This document shows, one piece after another, positions 36,701-51,700 of a stretch of 64,000 nt of DNA. Numbering within the stretch: position 1 is the stretch's first letter; the number at the start of each line of letters is the position of its first letter. The notes below the pieces were generated by a model. It worked only from the letters and a program-made list of their open reading frames with translations, was not told the origin of the DNA and did not search any database. Both the position numbers and the translations under genes were made by a program. The DNA is from Prostheceraeus crozeri (taxonomy: Eukaryota > Platyhelminthes > Polycladida > Euryleptidae): the NCBI GenBank assembly GCA_907163375.1, contig CAJQUW010005372.1, positions 30,271 through 94,270 of the forward strand, in the 5' to 3' direction.

Positions 36701-39700
36701 AGGGTCATTGTGTCGAGAGTAAGAGAGTCTGGTCCAGTGTACTTGCGAACTCAAAATATTGAGGCACGTGCAATCAGTGCAGTGGCGATCTTCGGACTGC
36801 TAATCATCTCTGCAATTTATTGCATCCTTAAGAACCTGTTGCACTCTTTTAAAAGCACGGCATTGATATCAAAATCAACACAATCGAATTATAGTTTGTT
36901 ACGACAAATTTCGTCAATTAGGCCCGGAATTTGTCTTATATTTTTTCATAAATACTTGTGCGTAGTTACATTTATGGCATAAATGAATATTTACTGTTTT
37001 TCAAATAACATCTGAAGATAATCCATTATTTTGCTAAGTTACGTTTCTTAAGAATAATTCGGGTTTCAAATACTTTCTAAAATTCAAGAAGCAATTTGTA
37101 ATTACACATGTATGTAAATGGGGACTATTCATGTCAAGGCACACTTCATCTAACACGATCTCTCCCCTCATCTAACACATATTGGTAATAAATACATTTA
37201 CTCACTAAAATTGCTATGACGACTGATGTGTGATGGTGACGGGTGCATGCAGTCACAGCGCACTTGGCAGAGCACAAGTCTAGATACCTTGCCGTCGCAG
37301 GTTCGAGTTCTACAACCTGTACTTCTCTGGCATGGTACTCGTAATTTGATCTATTGTTTTATCATATCATTTGTCGTTAATAAAACACAGAAACTTGATT
37401 TTTAGATAAATAAAAGTCATATCTAGATTCATTTGCACTATTTAATTGGAGGTTTGATTTGCAACATGCGCCTCGTGCTGTTGATCGAACAGCAACATTT
37501 AAAGCAATGTATTGTAATCTACTCACTGTCAGTTCACACAGTAGTGTACGCACACCTACCTTTTGCGATTTCTGATCACTTTAGTATAAGTTTTGTCATG
37601 TGCGGCGATTGTGTGAAATGCTGTGATTTTTTCATACATTTTATCAAAAGGATTTTATCTCAATAAAGAACAGAACACATGAATTTTACTATGCAGTTTT
37701 ATCCCATCATATATTTTACATTTATATAAATATATCATATATTTTATCTAACGCATCAGCAACACCTGAAAATAAAGAAGACAAACTCAATCCTGATCTG
37801 ATTGAATTAGTTCATCTGACGTACTGCATTATTACAAGTATTAGTTCATTAAACGATGAAAAGATTCAATTGTCGAAGAAACATGCAAGGTACATACTTT
37901 CTTACAAATAACTTTCTTCTTTCGAGGTAATGAGCGGTGATCCTTCTAGTCCTCTTGTTTGCAGGAATGGATCCGGCTGGACCGTACTTTGAAGATACTG
38001 ATCCACTGGTTCGTCTGGATCCCACTGATGCCATTTTTGTCGATGCCATACACACGGATGCTCACAGTATCATCACGCTGGGTAAGATATTTCATTTGGA
38101 CACTGATCTGTTCCACACATCTTCCCACTCACTGATTGATTGTAGGAAGTCTTCATTTTACATAACTTTTATTCTCATGAAATGCCCAATAAACAATATT
38201 AAAGTTGTATGCACGAATTGATAACCAAGCAATTATTCTTCGTGCTGAAAACACAATTTTGTATACAAGTGATAAGAAGAATGAGTAAGAATCATTACTC
38301 GAAGGACGATAAATGACCCTCATCGTGCACTAAATTTTATCAAAGATTTTATCGCTACATGACTGTTGAAATCTCCTATTGCACTATGGTTGTATTCGTT
38401 GCATGCAAGCGTTTATTTCAGGTGACAAACAGCGATTAGATAGCATTCACTTTGAGATTTCTATAATTGGTGACACAGTACCTTGTTCTTTTAAGTCATA
38501 GAAATCGAATTATTATCAATGGTATTCATCTACGTTATTGTCCATAAACGTTTTTACTGCAAAGCTCAGTCTGATTTGCGCAGTGGCATTTCGTGAAAGA
38601 ATGCGCTAACTTAGTGCTCCGTCAGCGCCCCCAATATATGACAACGTGCTGCAAATGAATTCTGACTGATCTCACGGTGTATTTGCGCATGTTTTGTAAA
38701 TAGCTAACCTGTGAAATGAGGCGTACACCTTAGGGAAGTAATGAACGCTGGCATGAAAAGACTGCAAATTGGAAATATTAGGTTGTGCTTGTCACCAAAA
38801 CTTTGTAATGAAACATGAATATATTGCTTTTTTGTAGTGAAGACATGAAATTGTCTCAATCGAGCAAAGTCTATACAACAGCTACGTTTTACGTAATTTA
38901 TTTCAGAATCTGTCACTGCTACTCACTGTCACTCAAATCCTACGAAAACAGATGCAGGTTTTCCGTGATGTTTTTATGATATGATAAGTGCATATTATGT
39001 GCGTGCATTTGTGTAAAAACTTTTCTATAAAAGTGCATTTGTACTGAATTTACTTTTCATGTCTATTTTCGGATGTGTTGGGAATATTTATTTAATAATA
39101 ATATTAATAATATTTTATATAGAATATTTTATCTCAAAACAATGAAACTTGAAGCTGATGGTTGACAGCATTGATTGACTTATCATCGGAAGAGTCTTCG
39201 ACATTATGTGTGCATTTTATCTCGATTTCATCTACTGTGACGTCCTTATAAGGGCACTTAAAACATGCTACATTGTCGAACTTCATCAAAAATAGCTTTA
39301 AAATCGGTTGCATTTTCTAAGCTATACGCCTATCAATAATAATATCAATAAATATATTTGTGCTCGAGATGGATCAACAGTTTGTGTATTTACAAAATCT
39401 ATTTGAAAGTTATTTCACGGCATTTATTAGGCTGCATTTTAACTACTCAGCACTTTAATTAAAGATCATGATTTTCGAAATCCGAAATAAATTTAGAGAT
39501 ATGACGTTTTTCATCATTATGCATTATTTTCTTCAGTACATAGACCGACCTATTGAATTAATTGACAGTTTCAATATCTGTTTTGATGTATGAAGCAGAG
39601 CACTAGCGACTTCAATAACATGCTTTTCATAAGCATATTATGTCGCGTGTTCATGTCATACTACTTGCACACATGCATGCACGCAGCAGCGAAATGCAGC

Positions 39701-42700
39701 TGAGCGAATACGTGGTGATGACTAACTGCCCGCTGTGTCAAAATAGTGTTGGGTAGTAGTATAATATCCTATATTTTGTTAGCTGAATACATGAAGTAGT
39801 GTTGAATTTTCGTTGTAGCTTCAGTAATATTCAATAATATTCGTGAACCGGTGATGACAAGTAGATTCAAGTCAAGAAGCAAATTGTTCGTATCAGCTGT
39901 AGCTTCCAAAATTATTCATGATGACTATTCTTTTCTACTCCATTACAAGTTATGTGTAAATTGTTCACAGTATGTGAGGGGCCATATTGTGCGTTTGTCT
40001 GGCGAGGAAGTGTTGATACAAATAGGCTCATTAAGTCTTCCATTTTTATACATTTGTTTTGCGATGTTTGCTGTCGTCATGTGACCTCAGACAGTTGATT
40101 TTAATGAAATTGATTTATTCCGTGCAGCAAAACCTCTACATTTGGCCATTTTTTCAAATTAATCCTTGCCAAACGTAAATAGGTCTAAACTGAGCCGTAA
40201 TTGCTGCACTTTTAGATCCTGAAAACAGCTGTGGAGATCTCAAACTCATCAATTACTCCAGTGAAAACTTTGCCAACAGTCTGTCTTAGTGTTGAACTAT
40301 GTTTATAATGATAGCTTTCATTTCAAACATTGGTTTATGCTGATTTGTTCATGTAGACCAACCAGTCATGCACGATCATGTGTGAAAGCAAAATATTTAC
40401 ATTTTGTGATCTAACATAACTCACAAGCATGAGAATGATGGTAAACATTCAATAGATGACTTTCACTCATCATGCATCATAATGACTCTAAACTGGAAAA
40501 TCTGTTTCTCTCTGATATTTATCTTTATATTTATTTTTTATATTTTTGCGCACTCGACCTTAGTCATATTTAAACGTACTGCCTGACCTGTGCCATTCGC
40601 CCTTGAGACTGTCCTGAGAGACGAAACGCGACGGTTAGCGATTCGTTCAGCTGAACGCGATCCTTGTCTTATACTCAATAAATGAATAGATAAAAGTGAG
40701 AGAGAGATTTTACAGTTAAGAGCTACCATTTTGACTGAAGTTTTTCGTATACATATTTTGGACTTCATCAGTGACATGTAAAACAACTAACGTGAACTAG
40801 TGATTTCAATAGTGACAGCGGATTTCATTAGTGACACAGGGACTTCAAATGAAGACATCGAGAATTCAATTGATGACATAGATATTTTCATTGAGAAATG
40901 GGTCACATCAAGAGTGACATCTGGTAATTCATCAAAGATCTTGCGAAAACAGTAATGACAGCAACATTTGAATTGGTTAATTGACATTCAAATGCAAATT
41001 TGTAGCAAATGCCAATTACCACTCAATTCAGCATTGTCAATACAGACTCATCGACGAAAATGAGTTCCGTGTGATTGATGCCATTCACGACATTCAACAA
41101 CCATTCTGCATAAAATTTCCGTGCTTGCAGAATGTCCTCCCGATTTCTGTCTTGTGGGACAGTTTCTAGTTACTTCAAAACGATCAGCCGGTTTTTTAAT
41201 GTCTTAGCAATAGTTGATTCGGTAACCACTGGCTTATGTGGAAGAGCAGATCTTAATTCGGTGTTGATCTGAACCAAGGTGTATTCGGCATGTTCCTCCA
41301 CGATCTCCATCATTTTAGCAATCATCTCATTGTCAACTTTCGTGTTTCTTGCTCCACCACGTGGACGAACCACAAGCCCAGTCAGCTAAATCGCCGGATG
41401 ATTCCCCAGGCTGTTGTTCTGCCGATGCCAAGAAGTGTAGCTGTTTGAACATAATCATCACCATTTGTGAAGGCCTCAATTATCCGACGCTTGTCTTGTT
41501 CTGCAATCGACTTCTTGACATTGTGGTAGCTCAGCATTCGATAACAATGCATCCATCTGGCTTATATTTCTATTGAAATCCTAATGCCACTCTTGAACAT
41601 GCTTCATTTCTACAAAACATCACAATGTCCGAGTTGAAAGCCTTTTGTCACTCATGAAATCAGATTGTTGATAACCAACGCATTATGTCTCTATTGAAAT
41701 CAGATTGTCGCTGATGATTTCTAGGCAGTCCTTCTTGAATTCCAAAACCTGTATCTTCTGACTGGCTTCTGAAAATGCACTTGCGTATCACATGTCAGAA
41801 ATGTTAATTTAAAATAAAAGGCTCAAAGCAGTCATCGTCTTTGTTCGTTGGTTTTTTTTCTTGTGATCTATCTTGACAATATTTCCTAAAGACCTAAATA
41901 CATGCACTTACATACTTCCTGATTAGCTACCTGAAAAGTCTGTATTTGAAAATATGTGTAGGTACTATCTTTGACTTCTTTTTTAAACTTGAATGTGGAC
42001 CTACCAGCTTAGATGGAGGAATTCAGCACATCTTCAACGTTTAGAGAGGAATCTCAACAAAAAGACTGAGAGCTATTTTGGTAAAGCATTGAAGAAGTTG
42101 CATTAATAATCACTTCTGAAAAAAACATGTTTTTCAGCGTGTTTTAAACACGGCGTAATTCTCTTTTGTCAATCATGTTTTTATTTCAAAATCCCTCTAA
42201 CATTCTGAAACTTGTCAGTCGGAGGCATCCGTTGTATTATTATCCACTCGACAAACTGTTCCATTTTTAAGACAGTTGATTTCTCGGGTTTTATACCCCT
42301 GATCAAAACTTGATAAGTGATTCTAGTCAAATGTTTCAAGAGCATATTATCATTTTCTTTCAGAAAATTGGTGCTTGATAGGATGCATTAGCAATTATCC
42401 AGAAGGCAGTCGGTCAGCATATGCATGTTTTTGTGGATTATTCAAATGATGCACCTCGATTAGTTATGACATGCTAAAAGGTTTCGGACAAGAAAACTTT
42501 TGTGAAAAAAACAATAAACACTTTCCAATAAAATGGAATTACTGTCTTTTTACGGCCCGGCAATGTCTTTCTCTGCGTAGTTTACCACACTTTCAGATGA
42601 TTGATTATTATTTCTGTACATTGCTCTTCTAGAATTGCTGTGTTCTGTGGTGTCAAATATGATATGTTCTTTGTGCAGTTGTCGAAATAACGTCCGTTGG

Positions 42701-45700
42701 GGCCACATCGCGCGCACTTGATCTTCTAATCACAACCACAAAAGTAGAATAAAATGACAAACTTTATTCATGCAATGCAAACTTGAGATATGAATGCCAT
42801 TGATATGCTGCAAAGCATGGTAATAACTTGCTCTTCAATCATGATAGAATCCCCACAGAAAACTTCACGTGTAAGATCTGACGATCGACCATGCTGACCG
42901 TTTATGTTGACCAATTCGATCACAAGGGAAGTCATGCCGCAAAGACGATCATGAAACTTTTCATGAGGTAGTGGTGAATCATTGTTTTCTGATTCTTCTG
43001 AATGAACAAGCTGATTAGCTCGAATCAACATTTTTGATACTCAGTATAAAAAAAAATTAATGACAGAAGATATTGAAACACAAAATTATCTGGGGCCTGC
43101 TATTATTTCAGCATTTAGATGTAGCAGCTATTTTTCAGGTTTTGGCATTTAATTGGTGAAGATTTCTTGCAATAAAGAAGAAATAGGTTTCTGTTTCAGG
43201 AGCCTTGAGCTTTCAACGCGTTGACATAGCAGTCTGATACATACCAAAACTAGATGACGCATTACTTTTAAAAATGATTATTAACATCAGGCACAATTTT
43301 TCGCGAGCATCTGGGAATATTCTATTGTCCTCCACCATTCCAAAGATTATCGAGTTTTAATCAATAACTCAAGATTATCTAAATTCACAATTCCTACTCA
43401 TTGTACTTTGCTAAATAGCATTAGGTCTACAATTAATTGAATAGCTGTGTACTCAGAGGGACAAAGGTGACAGTTTGAACGCAATGTCTAATTTAAAAAG
43501 TCTTTACAAAACTTTTTTAAAACCAATTTTTCAAAATTGAATGATTTCCGTATTTTGGCCAGCTATCTATTAGTCAGTGGCGCATACCAGCATTTTTATA
43601 GAAATACTCCATGAAGGATCATTGTGATTAGATTCAATTCGTCAAAGCTAGAGCAATAACATGTTCATTTCATGCTTAGACAATAAATCTGTCTTGTTAT
43701 AGAGATTTGATAAAGTTTATCGATAAGCCAGATTACTTGTTTAGACATGAAATAAGTAGTACTATAAAGTGCCTTATTATCAAATGCAGAATATAATTCG
43801 CACTCAATGTGGCTGCGTTCAACGTGTCACCCAAGCATTTCTGGTTTTCATTAACACTTCTATCTCGTTTCATTTACGCTCTTATCTTATTACCTCAAAT
43901 GCTGATGTCATGAACTGTCATTGAAACTTTGCTCTTCAGGATTTGGCATCAAACAGCCCGTTGGACATGTCGATTTCTATCCTAATGGTGGTGAAGAGCA
44001 GACGGATTGCTCCCGGAATCCCATCACTCAAATCATTATCGAAGGCATAACAAACGGTTCGTAACTTCATGAAAGCTTCCCCACATTATATTGCATTATT
44101 AAGAGAGCTCATCACATTCCGAGACTGATTTAATATTGATCATAAAAGTAGTCTGGAATTATGATGGTCAAAATGATGCTACATTATTGATTTTCCTACA
44201 ATCTCATTCATTGTATCATTTTTGACCAAGTAGGATGCTTTCAGTCACGTCAGATCAATACGCAGACAATTTAGTTTGAATTAGTGCTAAAATGAGAGCA
44301 AGGTTCGAAGTGCAAAGAAAGTCCTCTAACCATCAGTCGAGTGAGTTCTGCTAGCGGTCATATAATGCAGTAACCACCGATTAATGGGCTCAAAAGCCGA
44401 TAAATAGGCAATCTTCTTGTTGCTGTTCGTGCAGTGAGTAATGACACTGAACTCACCGAGTAAGAGACCGAAAAAGAAATCAAAGCAGTATTGGTGAGCC
44501 AGATACAAGCATACATACGTGAAAGTGAATACCAGAGAAACGCTTGCAAGTGCTGAAGAGTAGGAAAGGTAAGAAAGTTGACACAGGAGGGTGGGGCATG
44601 TGGTTAACATGTGCACTCTAAATCGCTCAATACCAATCACATACGAAGGATGCATACCAAAATATTTTTGGTATATTTCTGTATTCTTCTTTTATATTAT
44701 ATTGTATGCATTTCGTAATTTTATTTTTTGTGTCTGGTAAGCTTTAAAGACATACTAAACATATACAGACACAAAGCAAAGAAAGCAACAAATGTTTCTA
44801 ATAACTGTTGATTTACGGCCTTTTTGTCATAAAGATCTCACTAATGTTACTGTTACCTGTTTTGTAAGATAATATGAGATAAGACATCACTACTTTCAAA
44901 CTTTCAATAGTGAATTCGTAAGTAATACACGTAAGTCCTAAGGCATACTCAAAAAAATCACTCAGTACACAAACATCAACAATTTATTAATAATATGTTA
45001 GAATTTATATTAATAAGTAAATAAAAATCAGAAATAAAAACACATATTATAATTCCATAACGGCAAAAATAGTATTTGCGTTTAGATAATAAATATCAAC
45101 CTGCTTTTTATGAGACCAGATATCGTCAGCCTGTTCACGGAGTTAACTGCCTGGGTTCATAAAAGTAGAACATACGAACGGTCCCGTTACAGTTTGCTAC
45201 GCAATAGCAACGACGACATCGTCTTGCACATAAAATTCACAAAAAATCCTTCATAAAAAAAAATAAATTCTATCAACAAAAATAACAGCGAAAATAATAA
45301 AACAGTGGAATGTATATTATTTTGGTATGTAAATGCAAATATCCGCATACTAAAAGACTAAAAGGCTGGTCATATTTCACACATACGATCGGATATAAAA
45401 TTATCAAACGGTCCTCGTATTAATTGTAACATACCAACAAACAACCCAGATTGTAAAACAACCAATCACAGATAGAATAGTTCGTATCGCAAACACACCA
45501 ACTCACAAACGAAAAGTAATGAAATTCGTAAAAAAGCATACCAATCTCTGTATCAATATACGAATGTATGTGTAATGTTATGTTAGTTTTCACATGGTAT
45601 GTTGGGAATATAATTTGTAATGTAGTTAAACATTGTTTTGATATTTTCTTAACAGTTTAAATATGCTAAATCAAATAAACCAAAATCAAACTCGGATGAA

Positions 45701-48700
45701 AGGCTGAGTGTATGCTTTGAATTTTAAAATTTCTACCAAAGTGGCTCAATGTGCCTATGTTTGGGGCACATTGAACCACCTCGGGGGAACATTGAACCAC
45801 TTCTCCTGTTCAACTTTATTAGACTTTATGGATCAGATCCATAGGTTCAGTTCATGAATTATCAAAATCAAGTAAAGAACTCTTTGCTTGAGATTGTTAT
45901 TGTCAAAAATTATGGCATACGTTTGATATGAAAAAATACATGCTAATTTCTGAAAGAAAAATGCCTAGTTCTCAGATCAATAGCATTATTCATGACAGAA
46001 GTGCCGTGGTAGGAGCATTAATTCTAAGAGTATTGATACACAGTTTACATTTATCATTGTGATCATCAATTAATGCATGCCTGTAAGCATGGCGCACCAC
46101 ATGTTGACATGTAGGACAGGAGTACGCCTAAGAAAAAAGGTTGAGAGATCACCAAGCACCAAGACAAGAAGCGTTAACAGTTCAATTTATTTGGCCACCA
46201 AGGGAGGCTCCAGTGTATTCAAAGCCATAATTTGATTGAGATCACTGATTTATGTCAATTCATCAATTAATTGTTTCAATATATATTCATCGTCATGCTG
46301 CCCCGGTGCTTTGATTTCGAAAAGAGTTACATAGCACAAAAACGAATACCATACCTGTTCAAATATTTCTAAATAGTCAATTAGATGGCGTGCAGACCTT
46401 TTCGTGGCATAATCACATGTCAAAACTTGCAATTCACTTCGTTCACTCAATAAAAGAAAACATGAGCATCGAAGTGGAGTACTATAAACCATGTTCAAAG
46501 TGTCCAATCTTGGGTGGTTCAATGTGCCCACATCGCCAACTTTTCAAAAACGTGCTCGTGTCGAAATAAGGCTGCGCTCAAACAGTTTTTAACTAATAAA
46601 TTAATGAAACGGATGAAGAAAACTTGAGAAAAATGCTGTCACATAAAAATATACGCGAGTTGTTGGCTACATTAAAATAAAGGTTCTAATTTTCTGAAAA
46701 TTTACTTTTTCTTTGAAATTTTGGGAAATCCTGTGAAAAAATGATGGAGAGCATAAACAATTGAAATTATCAGAGGAATCATGTTTATTTGTTACAATAG
46801 GCAATATCTTAAAGCATAAAGTTTCCACTATTTATAGTTTCGTAGAAAAAGCCATTCAATGTGCCCCATTCTCCCCTACTCAGGAGCGTAGCCTCCAAGC
46901 ATCAGACTCCTGGAAATTTGACGTCCTGTTGTATGCAAAAATACATACAACAGGACATTTAGCATTCAGTTTGAAGCGAAGGAGTAGGCCAACACCGTGG
47001 GGTACGTTTATGAAGACTTTGTAATTCTGATTCATATACATGTAAGTTCGTGATCAATATCTACAGGCTAGTCAAATTGAGAAAATCAGGGTTTTTGCAA
47101 ACCAGTGCACTTTCCATGGACATTTCCTTTTCTGTTGGCATCCACTCTCCAAAAGTATGAAGCTGATGTCTTAAGATCAGTACACTATTTAGAAATATCA
47201 ATTAAAGATAGATTAAAAAATATTTCTCCGTGCATCGGCAGTATACAAGGGGTTGAAGCAGGTTCAGAAGCGTAGTACGTCGTTGATGGGCTCGCCGCTT
47301 ATCGGACTGACTTAGTTTCGGGTCGAATGTGGGCCGATTGGCCGACGACTATCAGCCTTTAGTGTGCCTACTATGCCTTTACTTTTCTTCAACTATTTTT
47401 AGAAATCAAGCTAGCTTCTTGTGGTGAACAAGGATGGACCTAATCAACTACTTGATGGATAAGTGCGCTTTGAATTGCTTCGTTGCTCATGGTGAAATGT
47501 ATTGCCTTCGCGATACTGCATGCGAGCTCTTTGGCATTGAAGCTGAGATTGCCTGTGCCCGACTATCTCCTGAAAAGACTTTGTCGCTTGAAACGTCGGG
47601 AGATGTGCTCCACATTTTACCTTCTATCCAGTTTTGAACGGCTAATTAATTTGGAAAAGAGAAAATCTTTTGACCTTGATTTAACAAAATGGAAAAGCTG
47701 CTTTGAGCCAGCCACTATTCATTTGCAGTCTTCTTCCCAAAATATCAGGACGCCTTCCAGGTTCATTTTCTTCCCTAGATTTTCACTCCTGCATCCATCG
47801 ATTGGCCTTTTCTGCTCTTTCCACATTGATGATCTGATTGTATTTTGTGTCTGCGTCCCTCGCGCTACGGACACTCAGAATACAGGTGGTCTTTCATTTT
47901 AGTGAAACCTCTTCCATCCACACCTTACTCGCACACCACTCAGCCACGTCGGATTCACCTGTGGGACTAAACAGAAGACGGTAATAGAAGGATTTAATTA
48001 AGCCGCTGTACTGGCATCTCCCACAATTTACCCTTCAAGAGAATTTGGACTGCTCCAAGTTGTTTAGAGCACATTCGGCACACGAAATAAAGTGCACCAC
48101 GTTCTAACCACTACATATTTTGTAACTCAAGTGGTGTACATGATAATTTAAAAAATAATGCATCTGTTTTGAACCGACGTACAGATTAATAATTTGTTTT
48201 GTAGGTGTGAAATGGGTTGTTGCCTGTGACCACTTGAGAGTCTATAGATTATACACGGAATCTATTACCCATACCTCCTGTCCATTTCGAGGCTATCCAT
48301 GCAGAGATTACGAAGAATTTCAGGTAAGAGAAGTTGTTCGAATCTGATCTTGATTTTAGCAAGAGACATTTGCTTAAACTCCATGAGAAGAATAGAATTA
48401 TGAAACATGTTTGTCGATAAAATGAATAATTTATTTCCTTTCTTGGACATGAGATAGAATAATTGAAACAAATTACATCAAAAATTACTTTAAGTATAGA
48501 AATATGATCGTCATTTGACATGAACTGACTCTGAATATTGCGTATTTGAACAAAATCTCGCAATCCCAATCCCCTAGAGAATCGGTCGAAATGACAAACA
48601 GATGATGACATTGTTTTCTGATATATCGAATAGAGAAGGCAATTTCTTTGAAATTTTTATTGAATATTTATTTGTAAAGACCTTTAAAAGAATTTGACTA

Positions 48701-51700
48701 CGCCTATTGAATATTACTAAACGGTAGATTGCGGCTGACATATCAATTTCTGCTTGAGGTTTTTCAATACAAAATTCGCTGCACTGACTTCATATTTTCA
48801 TCAAATGGATACAATAATTCCGACAACAAACCATCAAATAATGACGCCAGTCAAGTTTCAAAACATTGTGGCGATATTCAATGCATTGGATGAAAATGAA
48901 AGTAGAAAAATGATAAGCGATAGCGTGCGATCATGCGTACGATGCATGCCATCATTTTCGTGCAACTCTTTTATAGCGGTACTCATTTTTTTGTGTGCAT
49001 CATTCCGGTTTGTTACCAAATTATCATGAAATGTTGATGATGATAAATGCAAACAATGAAATTGAAGAACTATGGAGGGACTCAATCGAAGAGGTCTGCG
49101 AGATACAAATATTTCTTTAGATTGGATCAAATGTTGAAACATTGTGAATATGTGGACTAAAATGCAAGAGTTTCAGAAAATCGGTATCTGTGTGGTCGAC
49201 CATCAAGATAAGAAATCAAATGTTTGAATATTTATCTCTAGAACTAATCTCTAAATAATTGATTATTAATGTCTGAATATTATTGTCCTGGAAAGAAATG
49301 AAGCATTGTATCATAAAGTAGGGATATAGGCTATAGGTACGTAGAGTGTCGACTCAAGAAAATATCTGTATACAGTGAAAATTTTTATATAAAAAGATTC
49401 AGTTTTTTGCGGCGATTACGTTCCCGTGGTCCAAAAAAATATTTGAACAGTTTTAAAAAAGTCAAAATTTTGCCAATTTATATACTATTGAGATGACGCC
49501 CCTATATAAGTAGTATAAAACAATTTGGATATCAAAAGGAATGAATATTTGCTGATAAATATCCTAAATTATAATAATCCATGAGCGGAAATTAAGTTGA
49601 TTATCAAGGGAATTGCATGAACCGCATTATAGCGGAAGTCTTATTAAGTGGAAGCGATATTATTCGTGCTTTATTGGCTAGAATTTCAAGTTTTTGATTC
49701 AATTTTCACCGGCATGACATTATGATTCACTAAATTCATGTTTCATTTCTAGAATCTGAATAGTGATGCGGAACAATTTACATTTTTCAAAGTTAAATGA
49801 AGTCATTGTCTTTGATTATGTGTTTTGCTGTGACAGTGGCAGGTTTCCTGTGTTATGATCACGCTTAAGCAAATACTCTTGAAGTTGACCAAGAATGTAA
49901 TAGGAACCCATCGAATTGCTAATTTAACAAGCATTAAATCTCCAAGGCTGTCATGACACTGAGAATCTGTAAAATACCATCATTCCTTCTTCATTACTAT
50001 CATGATCACTCAATTCCGTGGCAATTTCTTCAAAACTGCAAAATTTGCATATCTCACATTTGGTAACAATTACCAACTATATCCCCCTCAAGTTCACTTA
50101 ATAAAATCGAAAGTGTATAGACATGGGGATTTAATAAATGCGGAGTTACCACTCTACCTAATATACTTACTCTATGCATTGCATCATTTAATCGTGATAA
50201 TCATTGACATGTGTCTGCATTGAATCCTGATCTTGAATATGCACCCAACTGTTTCTAAACTCATTTCTAAAACTGATTTTGATTTTGTCTCATCAGCTCA
50301 GGCGTGCCGCAACGACTATTTGATACATTTTGAAACAAAGATTTTGATTCAACATTTCGAAACAATGTAGTCAACATGCGGCAGACCTTTGTAACCAAAG
50401 GAAAGGTGATGTCAACAAGATTCCAATGGTGCCACCCTTGCGATGCTAATAAAATATTTGAAGCCAGCTGCGGCGACAAATTGGTCAACATAATGCGATA
50501 AGGGCTGAACATTACTCCATGTACACTGTACAGCAACAGAAAGACAAAAGCATACTGCCAGCGTGTTTTGCAAGTTCCAGATAAGGTCCATTCACACCGG
50601 ACACGAAGCAGCGCGGCTCGTCCTCACGCGTCAGAATTTCCGCTGTGAACCTTAATAAACCTATGGAGCTGTGCCCACCGGATGCGGCTAATTAAGGTTC
50701 TGAGCAAAAATTCTGACTCGTGATGACACGCCGCGCCGCGTCCATTGTGAATGGACCTTCAGACTGTCAATAAGGAAAAATCAGTTACCGGCACTTGTAC
50801 ACAAAGCCTTTTATGAGGAGCCGCAGAGCATTGAGTTATTATACATTTCATGGACTCTTATACTGTATAACAGTATCAAAGTAACTAAATAATTTTACTT
50901 TTTCAAATTGTCGGCAGTTTTCAAAATGCTTGGTCGTTTCATATGAATTGCTTTTGAATGTACGTGTATAGTGAATCATTGAAATTTAACTAAACTAATA
51001 AGCTGAGACAGTCATCAAAAGAGGCTGTGAAGGTTTCGAACATTATCTTTGGAAAATAAAGGCATCGACCATTTTCGTGGAATTGCTAATGTTTGCAAAT
51101 ATGCAATGGAAGCATCCACGTCACTAAGGAAATTGATGTTCTTTCATTGAAGCAGTAGCACGGACAATTTCAGTGCTCCAAGAGCAACGACATTCTTTTG
51201 TTGCCTGTCAATTGTGAGACGTATTTTCTCATGCTGTCTCGCTACAGGTAACTGCTAATTGATGTAATAATGACATGACGTAAAGATGCCGATGATACCA
51301 AGGAATGACTGAACCTTCACCTGCACCCGTTTCATGATGATCTTAAAGATTATAGGATACCAGTTCGCTTGTGCATAGAATGGAATGATGTCCTCAGACT
51401 TCAACAAATCCCTTACAAGACTGACGATCCCTTATAAGCTAGCACGAAACACAGCGTCTACGGCTGGCAAAGAGGTTTTTTTTAAAAAAAAGACCAATGC
51501 GTGCAGAGCACGTCGTACATGAATTGTTCAAAGTCACCACGATTGGGAAGACATCATTGGAGCATGTTTAGATTGTACATGCAGAGCACGTCATGGTGAC
51601 TTCCGCCAATGTCATGAATTTCACTTTGGTCGCATGGGGTTAAATTGTTGAAGTCTGAAGACATCTTTCTATAGCATTCTTTCCGTGTTAGCTAAGTGAA

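Larger units (their letters stand above)
33209..37964 (+). other. lipase intron 4
   Basis: This 4.8-kb intron holds SINE copy 2, a LINE fragment, a palindromic MITE and a second kind of tRNA-derived SINE. The remainder has no recognised feature. Confidence 0.7.
38082..43939 (+). other. lipase intron 5
   Basis: This 5.9-kb intron holds a 20-bp minisatellite and a transposase remnant. The rest, including 38,100-40,750 and 41,600-43,900, shows no recognised gene, RNA or repeat. Confidence 0.7.

Noticed and set aside
37237-37330. Functional tRNA gene
   Set aside because: The boxes are imperfect and I could not draw a good acceptor stem, so a SINE or tRNA relic is likelier.
44326-44655. 109-codon minus-strand frame with hydrophobic segments in lipase intron 6
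   Set aside because: No family recognised, antisense within an intron; hydrophobicity is expected from AT-rich DNA. The sequence could be a SINE with a degenerate tRNA-like part, but boxes are not convincing.
47434-47902. Two overlapping plus-strand frames of 67 and 139 codons in lipase intron 6
   Set aside because: Different frames, no domain, no splice-site pattern tying them to the lipase.
48754-49142. Frames of about 90 codons on both strands
   Set aside because: Overlapping opposite-strand frames with simple composition and no similarity.
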